This document shows positions 1 through 8,416 of a stretch of 45,295 nucleotides of DNA, piece by piece. Within the stretch, counting starts at the first letter, position 1, and the number at the start of each line of letters is the position of its first letter. Source of the DNA: Bacillota bacterium (lineage in GTDB: Bacteria; Bacillota; Clostridia; Lachnospirales; Anaerotignaceae); NCBI GenBank assembly GCA_022791155.1, contig JAAVYN010000022.1, positions 1 to 45,295 on the forward strand. The letters are read 5' to 3'. The position numbers were made by a program, and so were the translations under genes. Under the pieces are notes generated by a model, which worked only from the letters and a program-made list of their open reading frames with translations, was not told the DNA's origin and searched no databases.

Positions 1-78
1 ATAAATATGAAGCGATGACAGCTTTCATTGAGAAAAGAGAACCAGGAAAATTTGTGAACAGATAATTCAAAATGGTTA

Positions 79-140
79 AATGTACGAACCGCGTGAAAGT
101 CGCGGCGCGAAGCGTTTCCCGAAGGGAAATTCGAGAACGT
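79..140 (+). repeat. Partial copy of modular hairpin repeat
   Basis: Fragment of the repeat family seen at 3610-4000, 11650-11735, 39990-40250, 40290-40430 and 44995-45295. It shows the CCGCG...CGCGG hairpin (loop TGAAAGT), then the TTTCCC-TTCG-GGGAAA-like hairpin and the ATTCGAGAAC motif. The conserved tail (CCCTCCCACGGTCTTAAATG) is absent, so this copy is truncated or degenerate. Confidence 0.7.
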
Positions 141-211
141 GGAAGCAAAAAAATATTTGTCAAAAAAAGGGGGATTTCACCGAAAAGATGAATCCCCCGA
201 TAAACCGGAAA

Positions 212-436
212 TCAATTATCTTTTCCAGTCAAAAAAATATATAACGAAAAGAAGATCACACCAACTGTAAGGATTAGAGCAACAGCACATGGAGGCTCGC
301 TTGCATAGCCCCAAACATTGTTCCACCATTTGCCGTGTATTTTTTCCAATGTCTGTAAAATTTTAAGACTATATATTTCTATAGACAGGAACAATATTCC
401 AAAAATAATACCCATTAAACCGGCAAACCTTTTCAT
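212..436 (-). CDS. Small two-helix membrane protein, unknown function
   Basis: 74 residues if started at the ATG at 436, which has a strong GGAGGTGG ribosome binding site just upstream; the open frame continues to 502 without such a site. Two hydrophobic segments are visible, about residues 5-25 (GLMGIIFGILFLSIEIYSL) and 50-70, separated by a polar stretch with two tryptophans (KWWNN). I do not recognise a family. It stands alone with the repeat fragment downstream. The membrane location is inferred from hydrophobicity only. Confidence 0.6.
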   Translation of the reverse strand: MKRFAGLMGIIFGILFLSIEIYSLKILQTLEKIHGKWWNNVWGYASEPPCAVALILTVGVIFFSLYIFLTGKDN

Positions 437-539
437 AGCCACCTCCAAATCAAAATTTTTCAGCTTATTACGAGCAAAGTATATCACAAATTGGGGTGGC
501 ATTCAACATTTTTTGAAGCTGACAGCAATGGCAAGCAAT

Positions 540-880
540 GCACCGGAGTATAACCCCGGCACAGCTCCTCCATATGCACAAGCTGCCGCTGACGTCTGCT
601 GACATAATGCCGGGCAAGGGAAAGAACGCCCAGTTGGGCCGCCTCTCGGAGGGCGCAAGGCTGTCGCCGGCAGCAGCGCCCGCTTGACAGTGGTGAGTGA
701 GTGTGTCTTTGCCGGGGTCTGCAAAGAAGAGGGGACATCCGTGTCAACCCCAGACGCCACGCTTCCGCTTTCTGCTGTCGGTCTGTCACCGCCTTTCCGC
801 TCTGTGCCATTCATCACAAATGAACCGCCAGCCAATGTGTGTTTGGGTGATGAAACCACTTTTTACACAATACATATTAG
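540..880. other. GC-rich island without a convincing gene
   Basis: This stretch is markedly richer in G and C than the AT-rich DNA on both sides. It contains several inverted repeats, for example GGGC...GCCC near 612-634 and GGGGT...ACCCC near 715-748 around a GACA/TGTC hairpin. Two overlapping minus-strand frames stay open (484-810 and 503-859), but neither has a ribosome binding site and both are arginine/proline/alanine-rich, as expected of random GC-rich DNA. It may be a structured RNA or a relic of transferred DNA. Confidence 0.4.
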
Positions 881-1137
881 CGCTTAATTCTGTTTTGGCT
901 AAGCATGAGTTTGATGACGTGGCTTTTGAATATTGCTCACAGCAGTCTTTTGTTATGTCACGGCATGCAGAATATATGTCGGAATGGATTTCTTAAATTA
1001 TATTAAAAATAAAATACACCGCCGTGCTTAAACAATGCGTCATATAGCTATACAATGAAAAACACCGTTTTGGTTTTCCAGAGCTTTATAATTCGGGCAC
1101 GAATTTCTGCTTATTGTCATAAAACGAGGTGGTTTTT

Positions 1138-1848
1138 ATGAAAAACAACGGATACAAATTTGCCGGAGTTGGTCTATATTTGGTTTTGTGTTTTGTTTTG
1201 TGGGCTGTCAATTACAAGCTTTATATTGGCATGTCCAAAACAATTCTGCCGGTTATTTTTGTTGTCATGCCTTTGTCATTTATGCTTAGCCTGACAATGG
1301 AAAGGAAAAAAGATCCAAAACAGGTGTCAGAGAATGTAAACAGGTTTATGAGGGCTATATCTATATTTGGTTTGATTTTATTTATATATATATTTATTAA
1401 AAATCCATACAAAATGGAATACTGGATATATATATTTATGTGTGCTTGTGCTTTAGTCGTTGAAATTATAAAGAAATGTTCAAAAAAATATGCCCCTGTG
1501 CTTGAAAACAAATGGGATGTTTCGCTGCTTTTTGCTTCAATGATTGCTGCTGTGTTTTCATATATAATCATAATAAATCCATGCACTGTGAGCTTGGCCG
1601 AGGAAAATGTGTGCAGCATGGGCTATGACGGCGTTTCATATTTCGACAGCAAAGATCCATATTATATGCTGAACTTCACTTACGCAAAAATCGATTATGA
1701 AAAATATCCATTGGGGTTTTATATATTCACGGCTGAAAAACCGGAAAAATGCGCCGTTTTTATTGATGTTCTCACTGGAGAGGCGGCTGCGGAAATTCAT
1801 GCTGAGCATGGAAGCCGTGAATATGACATATTTTTTGACAGAAAATGA
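1138..1848 (+). CDS. Multi-pass membrane protein, unknown function
   Basis: 236 residues from the ATG at 1138, preceded by GAGGTGG at good spacing. Four to five hydrophobic helices are visible at about residues 10-30, 36-55, 68-88, 95-112 and 128-148, followed by a soluble C-terminal part of about 85 residues rich in Tyr and acidic residues. No catalytic motif or known family is recognised. It is monocistronic: non-coding DNA lies on both sides. The tail may face outside the cell, which is an inference from helix count only. Confidence 0.65.
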   Translation: MKNNGYKFAGVGLYLVLCFVLWAVNYKLYIGMSKTILPVIFVVMPLSFMLSLTMERKKDPKQVSENVNRFMRAISIFGLILFIYIFIKNPYKMEYWIYIFMCACALVVEIIKKCSKKYAPVLENKWDVSLLFASMIAAVFSYIIIINPCTVSLAEENVCSMGYDGVSYFDSKDPYYMLNFTYAKIDYEKYPLGFYIFTAEKPEKCAVFIDVLTGEAAAEIHAEHGSREYDIFFDRK

Positions 1849-2029
1849 AAATTTTTTACATTAAACGGCGGTTGTTTTGCAAAAAAAACAGACAATGCAA
1901 TCAACACAAAGATGCAGTTTGGCAAAAATGGATAAATGAAAAACGTAAAAACGGCATTAAGCTCCATTGGCATGTATGACTGCACATTTTTGGCAAAACT
2001 AATATATGAAAAATATTTTTAAAAATATA

Positions 2030-2060
2030 TTGACTCTATTGTACCTACATACAATATAAT
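2030..2060 (+). promoter_or_regulatory. megL promoter with palindrome in the spacer
   Basis: TTGACT at 2030-2035 and TATAAT at 2055-2060 form a SigA-type promoter with a long 19-base spacer. The spacer holds an inverted repeat, TTGTA-N6-TACAA (2039-2054), which is a possible operator. The start codon of megL lies about 115 bases downstream. Confidence 0.55.
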
Positions 2061-2176
2061 CAATATTGCAATGTGAAGCTGTGTTCAAAATTTGACATAT
2101 GAATTTGAAACACTAATTTCACAAACAACGAATTTATGTTATCATTTTAAGCTTTATTAAAAAGGAGGAATTTAAA

Positions 2177-3370
2177 ATGAAAATTGACACAAAAATTCTT
2201 TACACAAGGGACTATAGAAATGAAGCCTGCAACTTGTTAAAACCAGAGGCTTTCCCTCTTTACACAGCCACAGCTTTCACAGCTAACACCCTTTCAGAAA
2301 TCAAGCAGGCTTATGCTCAGGGTTATACATACATCAGAACCAACAATCCTGACCGTGACGTTCTTGCTTCACAGGTGACTGCTCTTGAGGCTTCTGGACT
2401 TAAAGATAAGGACACACTCATCTTCTCATCTGGCATGGCTTCAATTTCTACAACAATTGGTTCTCTCCTTCAGACAGGAGATCATGTTATCTGCAACAGA
2501 AACATATATGGCGAAACATTTGACGTGTTTGGAAAAATGTTCTCAAGATTTGGCATTGAGTCCACACTGGTTGACATGGACGACATTGAAAATGTTAAGG
2601 CTGCAATTAAGCCAAACACAAAACTTATATATGCTGAGGTTTGCGCAAACCCAACAATGAACCTCATCGACATTCCGGCATTTGCTGAGCTTGCACATTC
2701 AAACGGCGCTCTTCTTATGATGGACAACACTTTCACAACAGCAGCTTCAATCAGACCTCTTGAGCTTGGCGCTGACATTGTTATCTCTTCTGTAACAAAG
2801 TTCATGAACGGCCATTCAGACGCTATCCTTGGCTGCATGACATCTTCTAAAGAAATCATTGAAACAGTGCGCCCAATGCGAATGCTCTTTGGAACACCTG
2901 CAGATCCATTCCCATGCTGGCAGGTTATCCGCGGCCTTGAAACATTCAGCCTTCGTTTGACAAAACAGATGTATAACGCTGCTAAACTTGCAGCTTTCTT
3001 TGAGAGCGATCCTCATGTGATCAAGGTTAATCATCCTTCTCTTGACAGCTTCCCACAGAGAGCTCTTGCCAAAAAGCTTTGGAACAATGATGAAGCAATC
3101 TCCGGCATGATGAGCATCATCCTCAACACAGAAGATGAAGCTAAGATTGACAAATTTATGGCTAAGCTTGAGTTTGTTCACTATGCCACAACACTTGGCG
3201 GCCTTAGAACAACACTCAATCATCCATGCACATCTTCACACAGCCACATGCCTGATGCTGACAGAAGAAAAATGGGCATCACACCTGGCATGTTCCGTGT
3301 ATCAGTTGGTATTGAGAACACAGAAGATCTTATCAACGACTTCAAACAGGCTTTTGCAGCTTTGGACTGA
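2177..3370 (+). CDS. megL: Methionine gamma-lyase / Cys-Met metabolism PLP enzyme
   Basis: 397 residues, the normal length for the Cys/Met metabolism PLP-dependent family. Ribosome binding site AAAGGAGG precedes the ATG. The PLP lysine sits in SSVTKFMNGHSD (about Lys208), the PLP-binding aspartate in LLMMDNTF, the phosphate-binding stretch in FSSGMAS, and the family GITPGMFRVSVGIE motif is near the C-terminus. The family splits methionine or cystathionine-type substrates; methionine gamma-lyase releases methanethiol, ammonia and 2-oxobutyrate. The exact substrate (methionine, homocysteine, cystathionine or O-acetylhomoserine) cannot be fixed from sequence alone. Codon use here favours T-ending codons more than its neighbours, suggesting high expression. 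It is monocistronic, with its own promoter and terminator. Confidence 0.85.
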   Translation: MKIDTKILYTRDYRNEACNLLKPEAFPLYTATAFTANTLSEIKQAYAQGYTYIRTNNPDRDVLASQVTALEASGLKDKDTLIFSSGMASISTTIGSLLQTGDHVICNRNIYGETFDVFGKMFSRFGIESTLVDMDDIENVKAAIKPNTKLIYAEVCANPTMNLIDIPAFAELAHSNGALLMMDNTFTTAASIRPLELGADIVISSVTKFMNGHSDAILGCMTSSKEIIETVRPMRMLFGTPADPFPCWQVIRGLETFSLRLTKQMYNAAKLAAFFESDPHVIKVNHPSLDSFPQRALAKKLWNNDEAISGMMSIILNTEDEAKIDKFMAKLEFVHYATTLGGLRTTLNHPCTSSHSHMPDADRRKMGITPGMFRVSVGIENTEDLINDFKQAFAALD

Positions 3371-3435
3371 GCCTGAAATTTCAAAATTCAAAAATGCGTT
3401 TGGCGCCTTTTAACATGGCATATGCAAATGCATGA

Positions 3436-3490
3436 AAATCCCCCGGCAGGAACTGCACAATTGCTTCCTGTCAGGGGATTTCTTGTTTTC
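3436..3490 (+). terminator. megL terminator
   Basis: AAATCCCC (3436-3443) pairs with GGGGATTT (3474-3481). An inner CAGGAA/TTCCTG helix supports it, and a T-rich run follows. Confidence 0.75.
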
Positions 3491-3609
3491 TGGCTTCATC
3501 AACAGACACCGTATCGGTGTAATGAATTCCTCCATTGTGTTCAAACGATGCTTGTTCGGCGGGATGCTTGGCCATTGCAACTTTAAAAAGCACAGATATT
3601 ATACTATTC

Positions 3610-4000
3610 TATTAAATACTCGACTTTCAAAACCTATACTTTTTCAAATTTCGTTATTTGTATTTATTATCTGGTCAATTTTGGCTTTCTAAATGGCATT
3701 TAAGACCGTGGGAGGGGCACAGCAAGCTCTCGAATTTTGCTTATGCAAAACGGCTTCGCCGCCGCGGCTCTCACGCGGTTCACTCCAGCAAGTTCTCGAA
3801 TTCCGCTTCGCGGAACGCTTCGTTGCACTTCGCGCCGGCACTTTCAGCCGGTTCGCACAGCAAGCTCTCGAATTTCCCTTCGGGAAACGCTCCACTTCGT
3901 TGCGCGCCGCGGCTCTCACGCGGTTCACTCCAGCGAGCTCTCGAATTTTGCTTACGCAAAACGGCTTCGCCGCCGCGGCTCTCACGCGGTTCACTTATCT
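3610..4000 (-). repeat. Modular hairpin repeat cluster, four tandem modules plus tail
   Basis: In this copy the family lies in inverse orientation. The core motif AGCAAGCTCTCGAA (with single-base variants) recurs at 3721, 3787, 3859 and 3932, so modules are 66-73 bases long. Each module carries a short hairpin directly after the core: TTTTGC-TTAT-GCAAAA, TTCCG-CTTCG-CGGAA, TTTCC-CTTCGG-GAAA and TTTTGC-TTAC-GCAAAA. A second hairpin has stem CCGCG/CGCGG or CCGGC/GCCGG around a conserved seven-base loop. The tail (GGCATTTAAGACCGTGGGAG and beyond, 3610-3720) matches the tails at 40100, 40340 and 45150. No ORF here has a ribosome binding site. Confidence 0.85.
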
Positions 4001-4236
4001 TCACAATTGCGAGACAGCGCCGCGAAAACACACTTTGGCAAAACAACACATTAAAAAATTTTTTATAAACATTCAAAATCATTAAAAACCTGCAAAAACT
4101 TTATAAATATATCCTCTTTGAACAAACCCAGAAAGTTTTATGTTTGGGTTTGTTTTTCTGTTTTTAAAACCGATTTTTGCAGATTTGAAGTGGCAATTTT
4201 GTAATTTTTTGGAGAAGTAAACGGTAAAAAGTACCT

Positions 4237-4265
4237 GAATATAAGTTTTTCACTGTGTAATAATA
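4237..4265 (+). promoter_or_regulatory. Possible SigG/SigF-type forespore promoter
   Basis: GAATA at 4237-4241 and AATAATA at 4259-4265 with a 17-base spacer resemble the forespore consensus (-35 GNATR, -10 CATWMTA). The position, about 45 bases before a spore protein gene that is normally under SigG, supports the call. Confidence 0.4.
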
Positions 4266-4308
4266 CTGTTGTACCACAAATAACACAGATTTTAAGGAGG
4301 AACTTAAT

Positions 4309-4533
4309 ATGTCAAATAGTTCATCATCAAGCAGCAGAGCTTCAGTTCCTGAAGCCCGTGAGGCTTTGAACAAATTCAAATATGAGGTGGCCAACGAAAT
4401 TGGCGTTCCTCTCAAACAGGGTTACAACGGTGATCTCACTTCCGCTCAAAACGGCTATGTGGGAGGATATATGGTGAAAAAAATGATTGAAGCACAGGAA
4501 AAATCTATGGCAAACGGAAAAACAACTATGTGA
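4309..4533 (+). CDS. Alpha/beta-type small acid-soluble spore protein
   Basis: 74 residues with an AAGGAGGAAC ribosome binding site before the ATG. It has the family hallmarks: a Ser-rich N-terminus, the germination-protease region around KYEVANEIGVPL, the NGDLTSAQNGYVGG block and the VKKMIEAQEKSM stretch. Proteins of this family coat and protect DNA in dormant spores and are degraded by the GPR protease at germination. The gene is direct evidence that the organism makes endospores. It is monocistronic with its own terminator. Confidence 0.95.
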   Translation: MSNSSSSSSRASVPEAREALNKFKYEVANEIGVPLKQGYNGDLTSAQNGYVGGYMVKKMIEAQEKSMANGKTTM

Positions 4534-4645
4534 TTTCGCTTTGACCAAACTTTTTCTGACAATGCGGCATTAAACGCCGTGTTATAAAACAAAGGCCGCA
4601 CAGCGCGTTGTCATGCACAACGCCGGCGAGACTTGTTGTTTCAAA

Positions 4646-4681
4646 AAAGGATTCCCTGATGACAGGAAATCCTTTTTGTTT
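4646..4681 (+). terminator. Terminator of the spore protein gene
   Basis: AAAGGATT (4646-4653) pairs with AATCCTTT (4668-4675). An inner CCTG/CAGG helix with loop ATGA lies inside it, and a T run follows. The rest of 4682-5087 holds no gene that I can support. Confidence 0.75.
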
Positions 4682-5084
4682 TTTGGAAAAATGGAGTTGA
4701 GCAGGCATTGCGCAAACTGGTTTCGCATTTTGTGAATGAAAGTTTTCAGGCACAAAAGTGCGTTCAGTTGACAAAAGCGTGTGCATTTGGAACAGGCAGA
4801 CGGCATGAGGCGGAAAATGTGTTTGATGTGGCTTTTGTCATGCCCGCACATATTTTTTCACTGAGCTTAAGCTGCTTTTGTCTGTCTCAAATTTCCAGCT
4901 TCAAAGGGAAAATTTTTGTCATTCAATTTGCAAGCTTGATGTTTTTGCATTGACAATTCAGGCGTTTGCAACACCAATGAACACAGGCATCTTCCCTTTG
5001 GAGTGAGTGTGCCTTTGCAAAATTAAGAAGTTGTTCAGTTGCGGCAGACAATTGAGCGTTTTCAAATTCACAGAGCAAAAAACT

Positions 5085-5123
5085 GCATAAAAAATGTGCC
5101 CTGTTGTCAAATGAAAACAGGGC
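5085..5123 (-). terminator. Terminator of the hem operon
   Basis: GCCCTGTT (5098-5105) and AACAGGGC (5116-5123) form an eight-pair stem. Read on the minus strand it is followed by ACATTTTTTAT. It lies about 30 bases after the hemB stop. Confidence 0.7.
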
Positions 5124-5150
5124 GTTTTGGTTTTGAAAAATTCCCAAGCT

Positions 5151-6125
5151 CTAAAACTGTTGTTTTTCATTCAGCCATTTTGCCATGTCCAATGCGTGAT
5201 ATGTGATTATCATTTTTGCCCCGGCGCGCTTCATTGCCGTGAGGTTTTCGGTCACAACACGCCTTTCGTCAATCCAGCCGTTTGCGGAGGCGGCTTTCAC
5301 CATTGAATATTCGCCGCTCACGTTGTATGCCGCCAAAGGCATGTTGAACTCACATGCAGCACGCCTTATTATGTCCAGATATGCCAGCGCGGGCTTCACC
5401 ATTATTATGTCACAGCCTTCCTCAATGTCGCAGGCAATTTCTCTCATGGCTTCATTGCCGTTGTGAAAATCCATTTGATATGTTTTTCTGTCGCCAAAAG
5501 CCGGGGCCGAGCCGGCGGCCTCGCGAAAAGGGCCATAATATGCCGAGGCAAATTTGGCGCTATAGCTCATTATTGGAGTGTTTGTGAAGCCGTTTTCGTC
5601 AAGCTTTTGGCGGATGTATCCAACGCGGCCATCCATCATGTCGGAGGGCGCAATTATGTCGGCGCCGGCCTGTGCCATTGTCACGCTCATTTCGGCAAGC
5701 AAAGGGAGCGTTTCATCATTTAATATTTCGCCGTTTTTCACAACTCCACAGTGGCCGTGGCTTGTGTATTCACAAAGGCATATGTCGGCGATCACAACAA
5801 TGTTGCCGCAAACTTCTTTTATGTGGCGCGCGGCCCTTTGGGCTATGCCGTTGGCGATTCGGGCGCCGCTTGCGGTTTCGTCTTTTTTCAAAGGCACGCC
5901 AAATATGAGCACGCCGCCTATGCCGCTTTCGTTGATTTCGCGAAGCAGCGGCTCCATTTTGTCAATTGAATGGCGATATATCCCCGGCATTGATTCAATT
6001 GGTTCTTTTATGTTTTTGCCCTCGGCAACGAACACTGGATATATCATGTCAGCGGGGGAGAGTTCCGTTTCGCGGACAAGACGGCGCATTGCACAGCTTG
6101 TGCGAAGTCTTCTGAATCTTTTCAT
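5151..6125 (-). CDS. hemB: Delta-aminolevulinic acid dehydratase (porphobilinogen synthase)
   Basis: 324 residues, full length for the family. It joins two 5-aminolevulinate molecules into porphobilinogen. The metal-binding cysteine region DICLCEYTSHGHCG is intact, as are both Schiff-base lysine regions (SYSAKFASAYYGPF and MVKPALAYLD). The ATG at 6125 overlaps the stop of the upstream hemC-cobA-hemD gene (ATGA) and is preceded by GGAGGCAC, so it is translationally coupled as the last gene of the operon. The product feeds the HemC domain encoded just upstream. The cysteine motif suggests zinc dependence, by family knowledge. Confidence 0.96.
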   Translation of the reverse strand: MKRFRRLRTSCAMRRLVRETELSPADMIYPVFVAEGKNIKEPIESMPGIYRHSIDKMEPLLREINESGIGGVLIFGVPLKKDETASGARIANGIAQRAARHIKEVCGNIVVIADICLCEYTSHGHCGVVKNGEILNDETLPLLAEMSVTMAQAGADIIAPSDMMDGRVGYIRQKLDENGFTNTPIMSYSAKFASAYYGPFREAAGSAPAFGDRKTYQMDFHNGNEAMREIACDIEEGCDIIMVKPALAYLDIIRRAACEFNMPLAAYNVSGEYSMVKAASANGWIDERRVVTENLTAMKRAGAKMIITYHALDMAKWLNEKQQF

Positions 6126-8416
6126 GTTTGTGCCTCCAAAATTATTTTTTTGACAATTGATTCGGCAGTGCAGTTTTCGGCAACGGCCATGTTTTCAACG
6201 CCTTTTTCGCGAAGCGCGTTTGCCGTGACGGGGCCAATGGCAATTGCTTTTGCACCGTTTAGACTTTGGTTTTCAAAAAAGGTTTCAACGCCTTTTGCAC
6301 TGGCAAATGTTATGAAATCTGCTTTTGTGACGTCAACGCTTTTTGAATGCTCAAGTGTGTATATTTCAATTTCTTCATAATTTTTGAGCTGTTTTGTGAG
6401 TTCGGGGCTTGCGTTGGCGGCACGCGGAATGAGTATTTTTTCGTTTTGGGAAAATTTTTCGCCAATGATTTTTCCAAGGCAACGGCTTGTGTATTCTTCG
6501 GGCACAATGTCGGCCGTTATGCCGTGCTCCCTGAGCGTTGCCGCCGTTCCGGCTCCAATGGCGGCAAAGGTTATGTTCCCAAGGGAACGTATGTCTTTGC
6601 CGCTGTCACGCATTGTTTTGAAGAATGTTTTGACAGCGTTGGAAGATGTGAATGCTATGCATGAATATTCATTTATGTTTGCCAAAGCTTTTTCCAATTT
6701 GGAACTATTTTTGGTTTCACAAACGCTCATTGTGCAGGCGTCATATGTTTTGGCCCCTTCCTGCCAAAGCAGTGAAGAAAGCTTTTTGGCAAATTCGCTT
6801 GTCCCTGTCACGCCAACAGTCACGCCGTCAAGCGGCTTTTTGACTGTTTTTGAAAAATCCAGTGAGCACACAGGGCCAACAACAATCACAGCGGGCGCCC
6901 CGATTTTGGCTTTTTCTGTTTCATCAGCTATGGAGCAAAGTTCAGCTTTCACTGTTTTCATGTTGTGGAAGCCGCCGTTCATAATGACGGCGCACTGTGT
7001 TTGAGGGCTTTTTCCGTTTTCAATCAGTTTTTTGGCAATTTGCCTCACGTTTCCAACGCCCATGACAAAAACAAGAGTGCCCTCAAGCGCTGCAAGTGTT
7101 TTGAAATTTTCGCCGTCAAACCCGTTGGCTGTGCGCCCCGTCACAACGGTGAAACTTTGGCTTGTGCCCCTGTGGGTCACGGGTATGCCGGCAAAAAGCG
7201 CCGCGGCAGTTGAGCTTGTCACGCCGGGGACAACTTCAAAGGGTATGCCGGCTTTTTTCAAACACAGCGCTTCTTCGCCGCCACGGCCAAAAACAAAAGG
7301 ATCGCCGCCTTTCAGGCGCACAATTTTCCCGCCTTTTTTTGCTTCGTCAATCAATGTGGAATTGATTTGCTCCTGACTTATGTGCGGGCTGTGTCCGCGC
7401 TTTCCAACGAATATTATGCGGCAGTCTTTTTTTGCATGGGATAACAAGCTTTTGTCGATGAGGCTGTCATATATAATTGTGTCGCAATTTTTGATGAGCT
7501 CAATGCCTCTCACAGTTATCAAATCCCACGTGCCGCAGCCCGCGCCAACAATGTATACACAGTTTTCAGACTGTATGGCTTGCGCAAGCTTTTTGGCCGC
7601 GCGCATGAAATTTTCGGCTTTTTCGGTCACTGTTTTGATTCCGCTTTTGCCGCAAAAGCCTTTCATTGTCATGAAACCGTTTTCAATTTGGGCATGAACC
7701 CCGGCGGCTGAATGGCAGTTGGCCGAAAGAAGGCTCAAAACATGCCTTTCCGCTGTGAAGCACAGCCATGTTTCGTGATGATTGATTTGAGACACAATTT
7801 CAAAAACAGCTCCTTCCGGCTTCCCTTCAACGGCAATTGTCCCCTGAGCCGCCGCGGGAATGAATGAATCTGTGGAGATGTGAGTGATGCAATATTCTGT
7901 GTCTGTTATGTTGAGCCGTTCCAAAGCGGCCGCCGCAAGAATGACGCCGTCACACGTGCCGTCTTTCAGTTTTGAAAGACGCGTTTGTATGTTCCCTCTT
8001 ATCGAAACAAAATTGGCGTTGGGGAACATTTCTTTTCCCTGTTGTATGCGGCGCAAGCTTCCTGTGCCAATTGTTTTGACATTTTCTGTGCCCTTCAGCT
8101 TTATGAACACGTCACCGGCACTTCCGCGGGGAGGCACGGCAATGATTTCAAGGCCATCTGAAAGCCCGGCCGGAAGATCTTTGCCGCTGTGAACGGCAAT
8201 GTCTATTTCGCCATTTGCTATGGCGTTTTCTATTTCAGTCACAAACACGCCTTTTCCGCCAAATTCCAAAAGCGGCTTGTCCAATATTCTGTCACCTTTT
8301 GTTGAAAATTTCACAATTTCGCATGAAACGCCGCATTTTTTTTGAATTTCTTCAGCCACAATTTCGGCCTGTTTCACGGCAAGCGCGCTTCCTCTTGTGC
8401 CAATTCTAATTTTCAT
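6122..8416 (-). CDS. Trifunctional HemC-CobA-HemD fusion
   Basis: 764 residues with three enzymes in a row. Residues ~1-285 are porphobilinogen deaminase (HemC): RIGTRGSALA, the catalytic aspartate in HSGKDLPAG, IRGNIQTRL, and the dipyrromethane cysteine in SANCHSAAG. Residues ~286-525 are uroporphyrinogen-III C-methyltransferase (CobA/SUMT): DSLID, RLKGGDPFVFGRGGEE, VPGVTSS, GIPVTHRG. Residues ~530-764 are uroporphyrinogen-III synthase (HemD). Together they turn porphobilinogen into precorrin-2, for sirohaem or cobalamin. The SUMT glycine loop, normally GAGPGDP, reads GAGCGTW. The start overlaps the upstream dehydrogenase gene by 11 bases; GCGGGAGAA is the ribosome binding site. CobA-HemD fusions are common in Clostridia; the triple fusion is less usual. 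Confidence 0.93.
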   Translation of the reverse strand: MKIRIGTRGSALAVKQAEIVAEEIQKKCGVSCEIVKFSTKGDRILDKPLLEFGGKGVFVTEIENAIANGEIDIAVHSGKDLPAGLSDGLEIIAVPPRGSAGDVFIKLKGTENVKTIGTGSLRRIQQGKEMFPNANFVSIRGNIQTRLSKLKDGTCDGVILAAAALERLNITDTEYCITHISTDSFIPAAAQGTIAVEGKPEGAVFEIVSQINHHETWLCFTAERHVLSLLSANCHSAAGVHAQIENGFMTMKGFCGKSGIKTVTEKAENFMRAAKKLAQAIQSENCVYIVGAGCGTWDLITVRGIELIKNCDTIIYDSLIDKSLLSHAKKDCRIIFVGKRGHSPHISQEQINSTLIDEAKKGGKIVRLKGGDPFVFGRGGEEALCLKKAGIPFEVVPGVTSSTAAALFAGIPVTHRGTSQSFTVVTGRTANGFDGENFKTLAALEGTLVFVMGVGNVRQIAKKLIENGKSPQTQCAVIMNGGFHNMKTVKAELCSIADETEKAKIGAPAVIVVGPVCSLDFSKTVKKPLDGVTVGVTGTSEFAKKLSSLLWQEGAKTYDACTMSVCETKNSSKLEKALANINEYSCIAFTSSNAVKTFFKTMRDSGKDIRSLGNITFAAIGAGTAATLREHGITADIVPEEYTSRCLGKIIGEKFSQNEKILIPRAANASPELTKQLKNYEEIEIYTLEHSKSVDVTKADFITFASAKGVETFFENQSLNGAKAIAIGPVTANALREKGVENMAVAENCTAESIVKKIILEAQT

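Noticed and set aside
484-859. Overlapping minus-strand open frames of 108 and 118 residues
   Set aside because: No ribosome binding site, and two frames are open at once in GC-rich DNA. The composition is dominated by Arg, Pro, Ala and Cys, typical of non-coding GC-rich sequence.
3721-3990. CRISPR-like array (regular repeats with spacers)
   Set aside because: The intervening segments are themselves conserved hairpins, not unique spacers, and there are no cas genes in the window.
3658-4085. Several open frames on both strands through the repeat cluster
   Set aside because: They are read-through of 66-73-base repeat modules; all frames show the same repeated peptide and none has a proper start.
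5203-6153. Long plus-strand open frames opposite hemB and hemC-cobA-hemD
   Set aside because: They are antisense shadows of strongly coding genes, without ribosome binding sites or recognisable domains.
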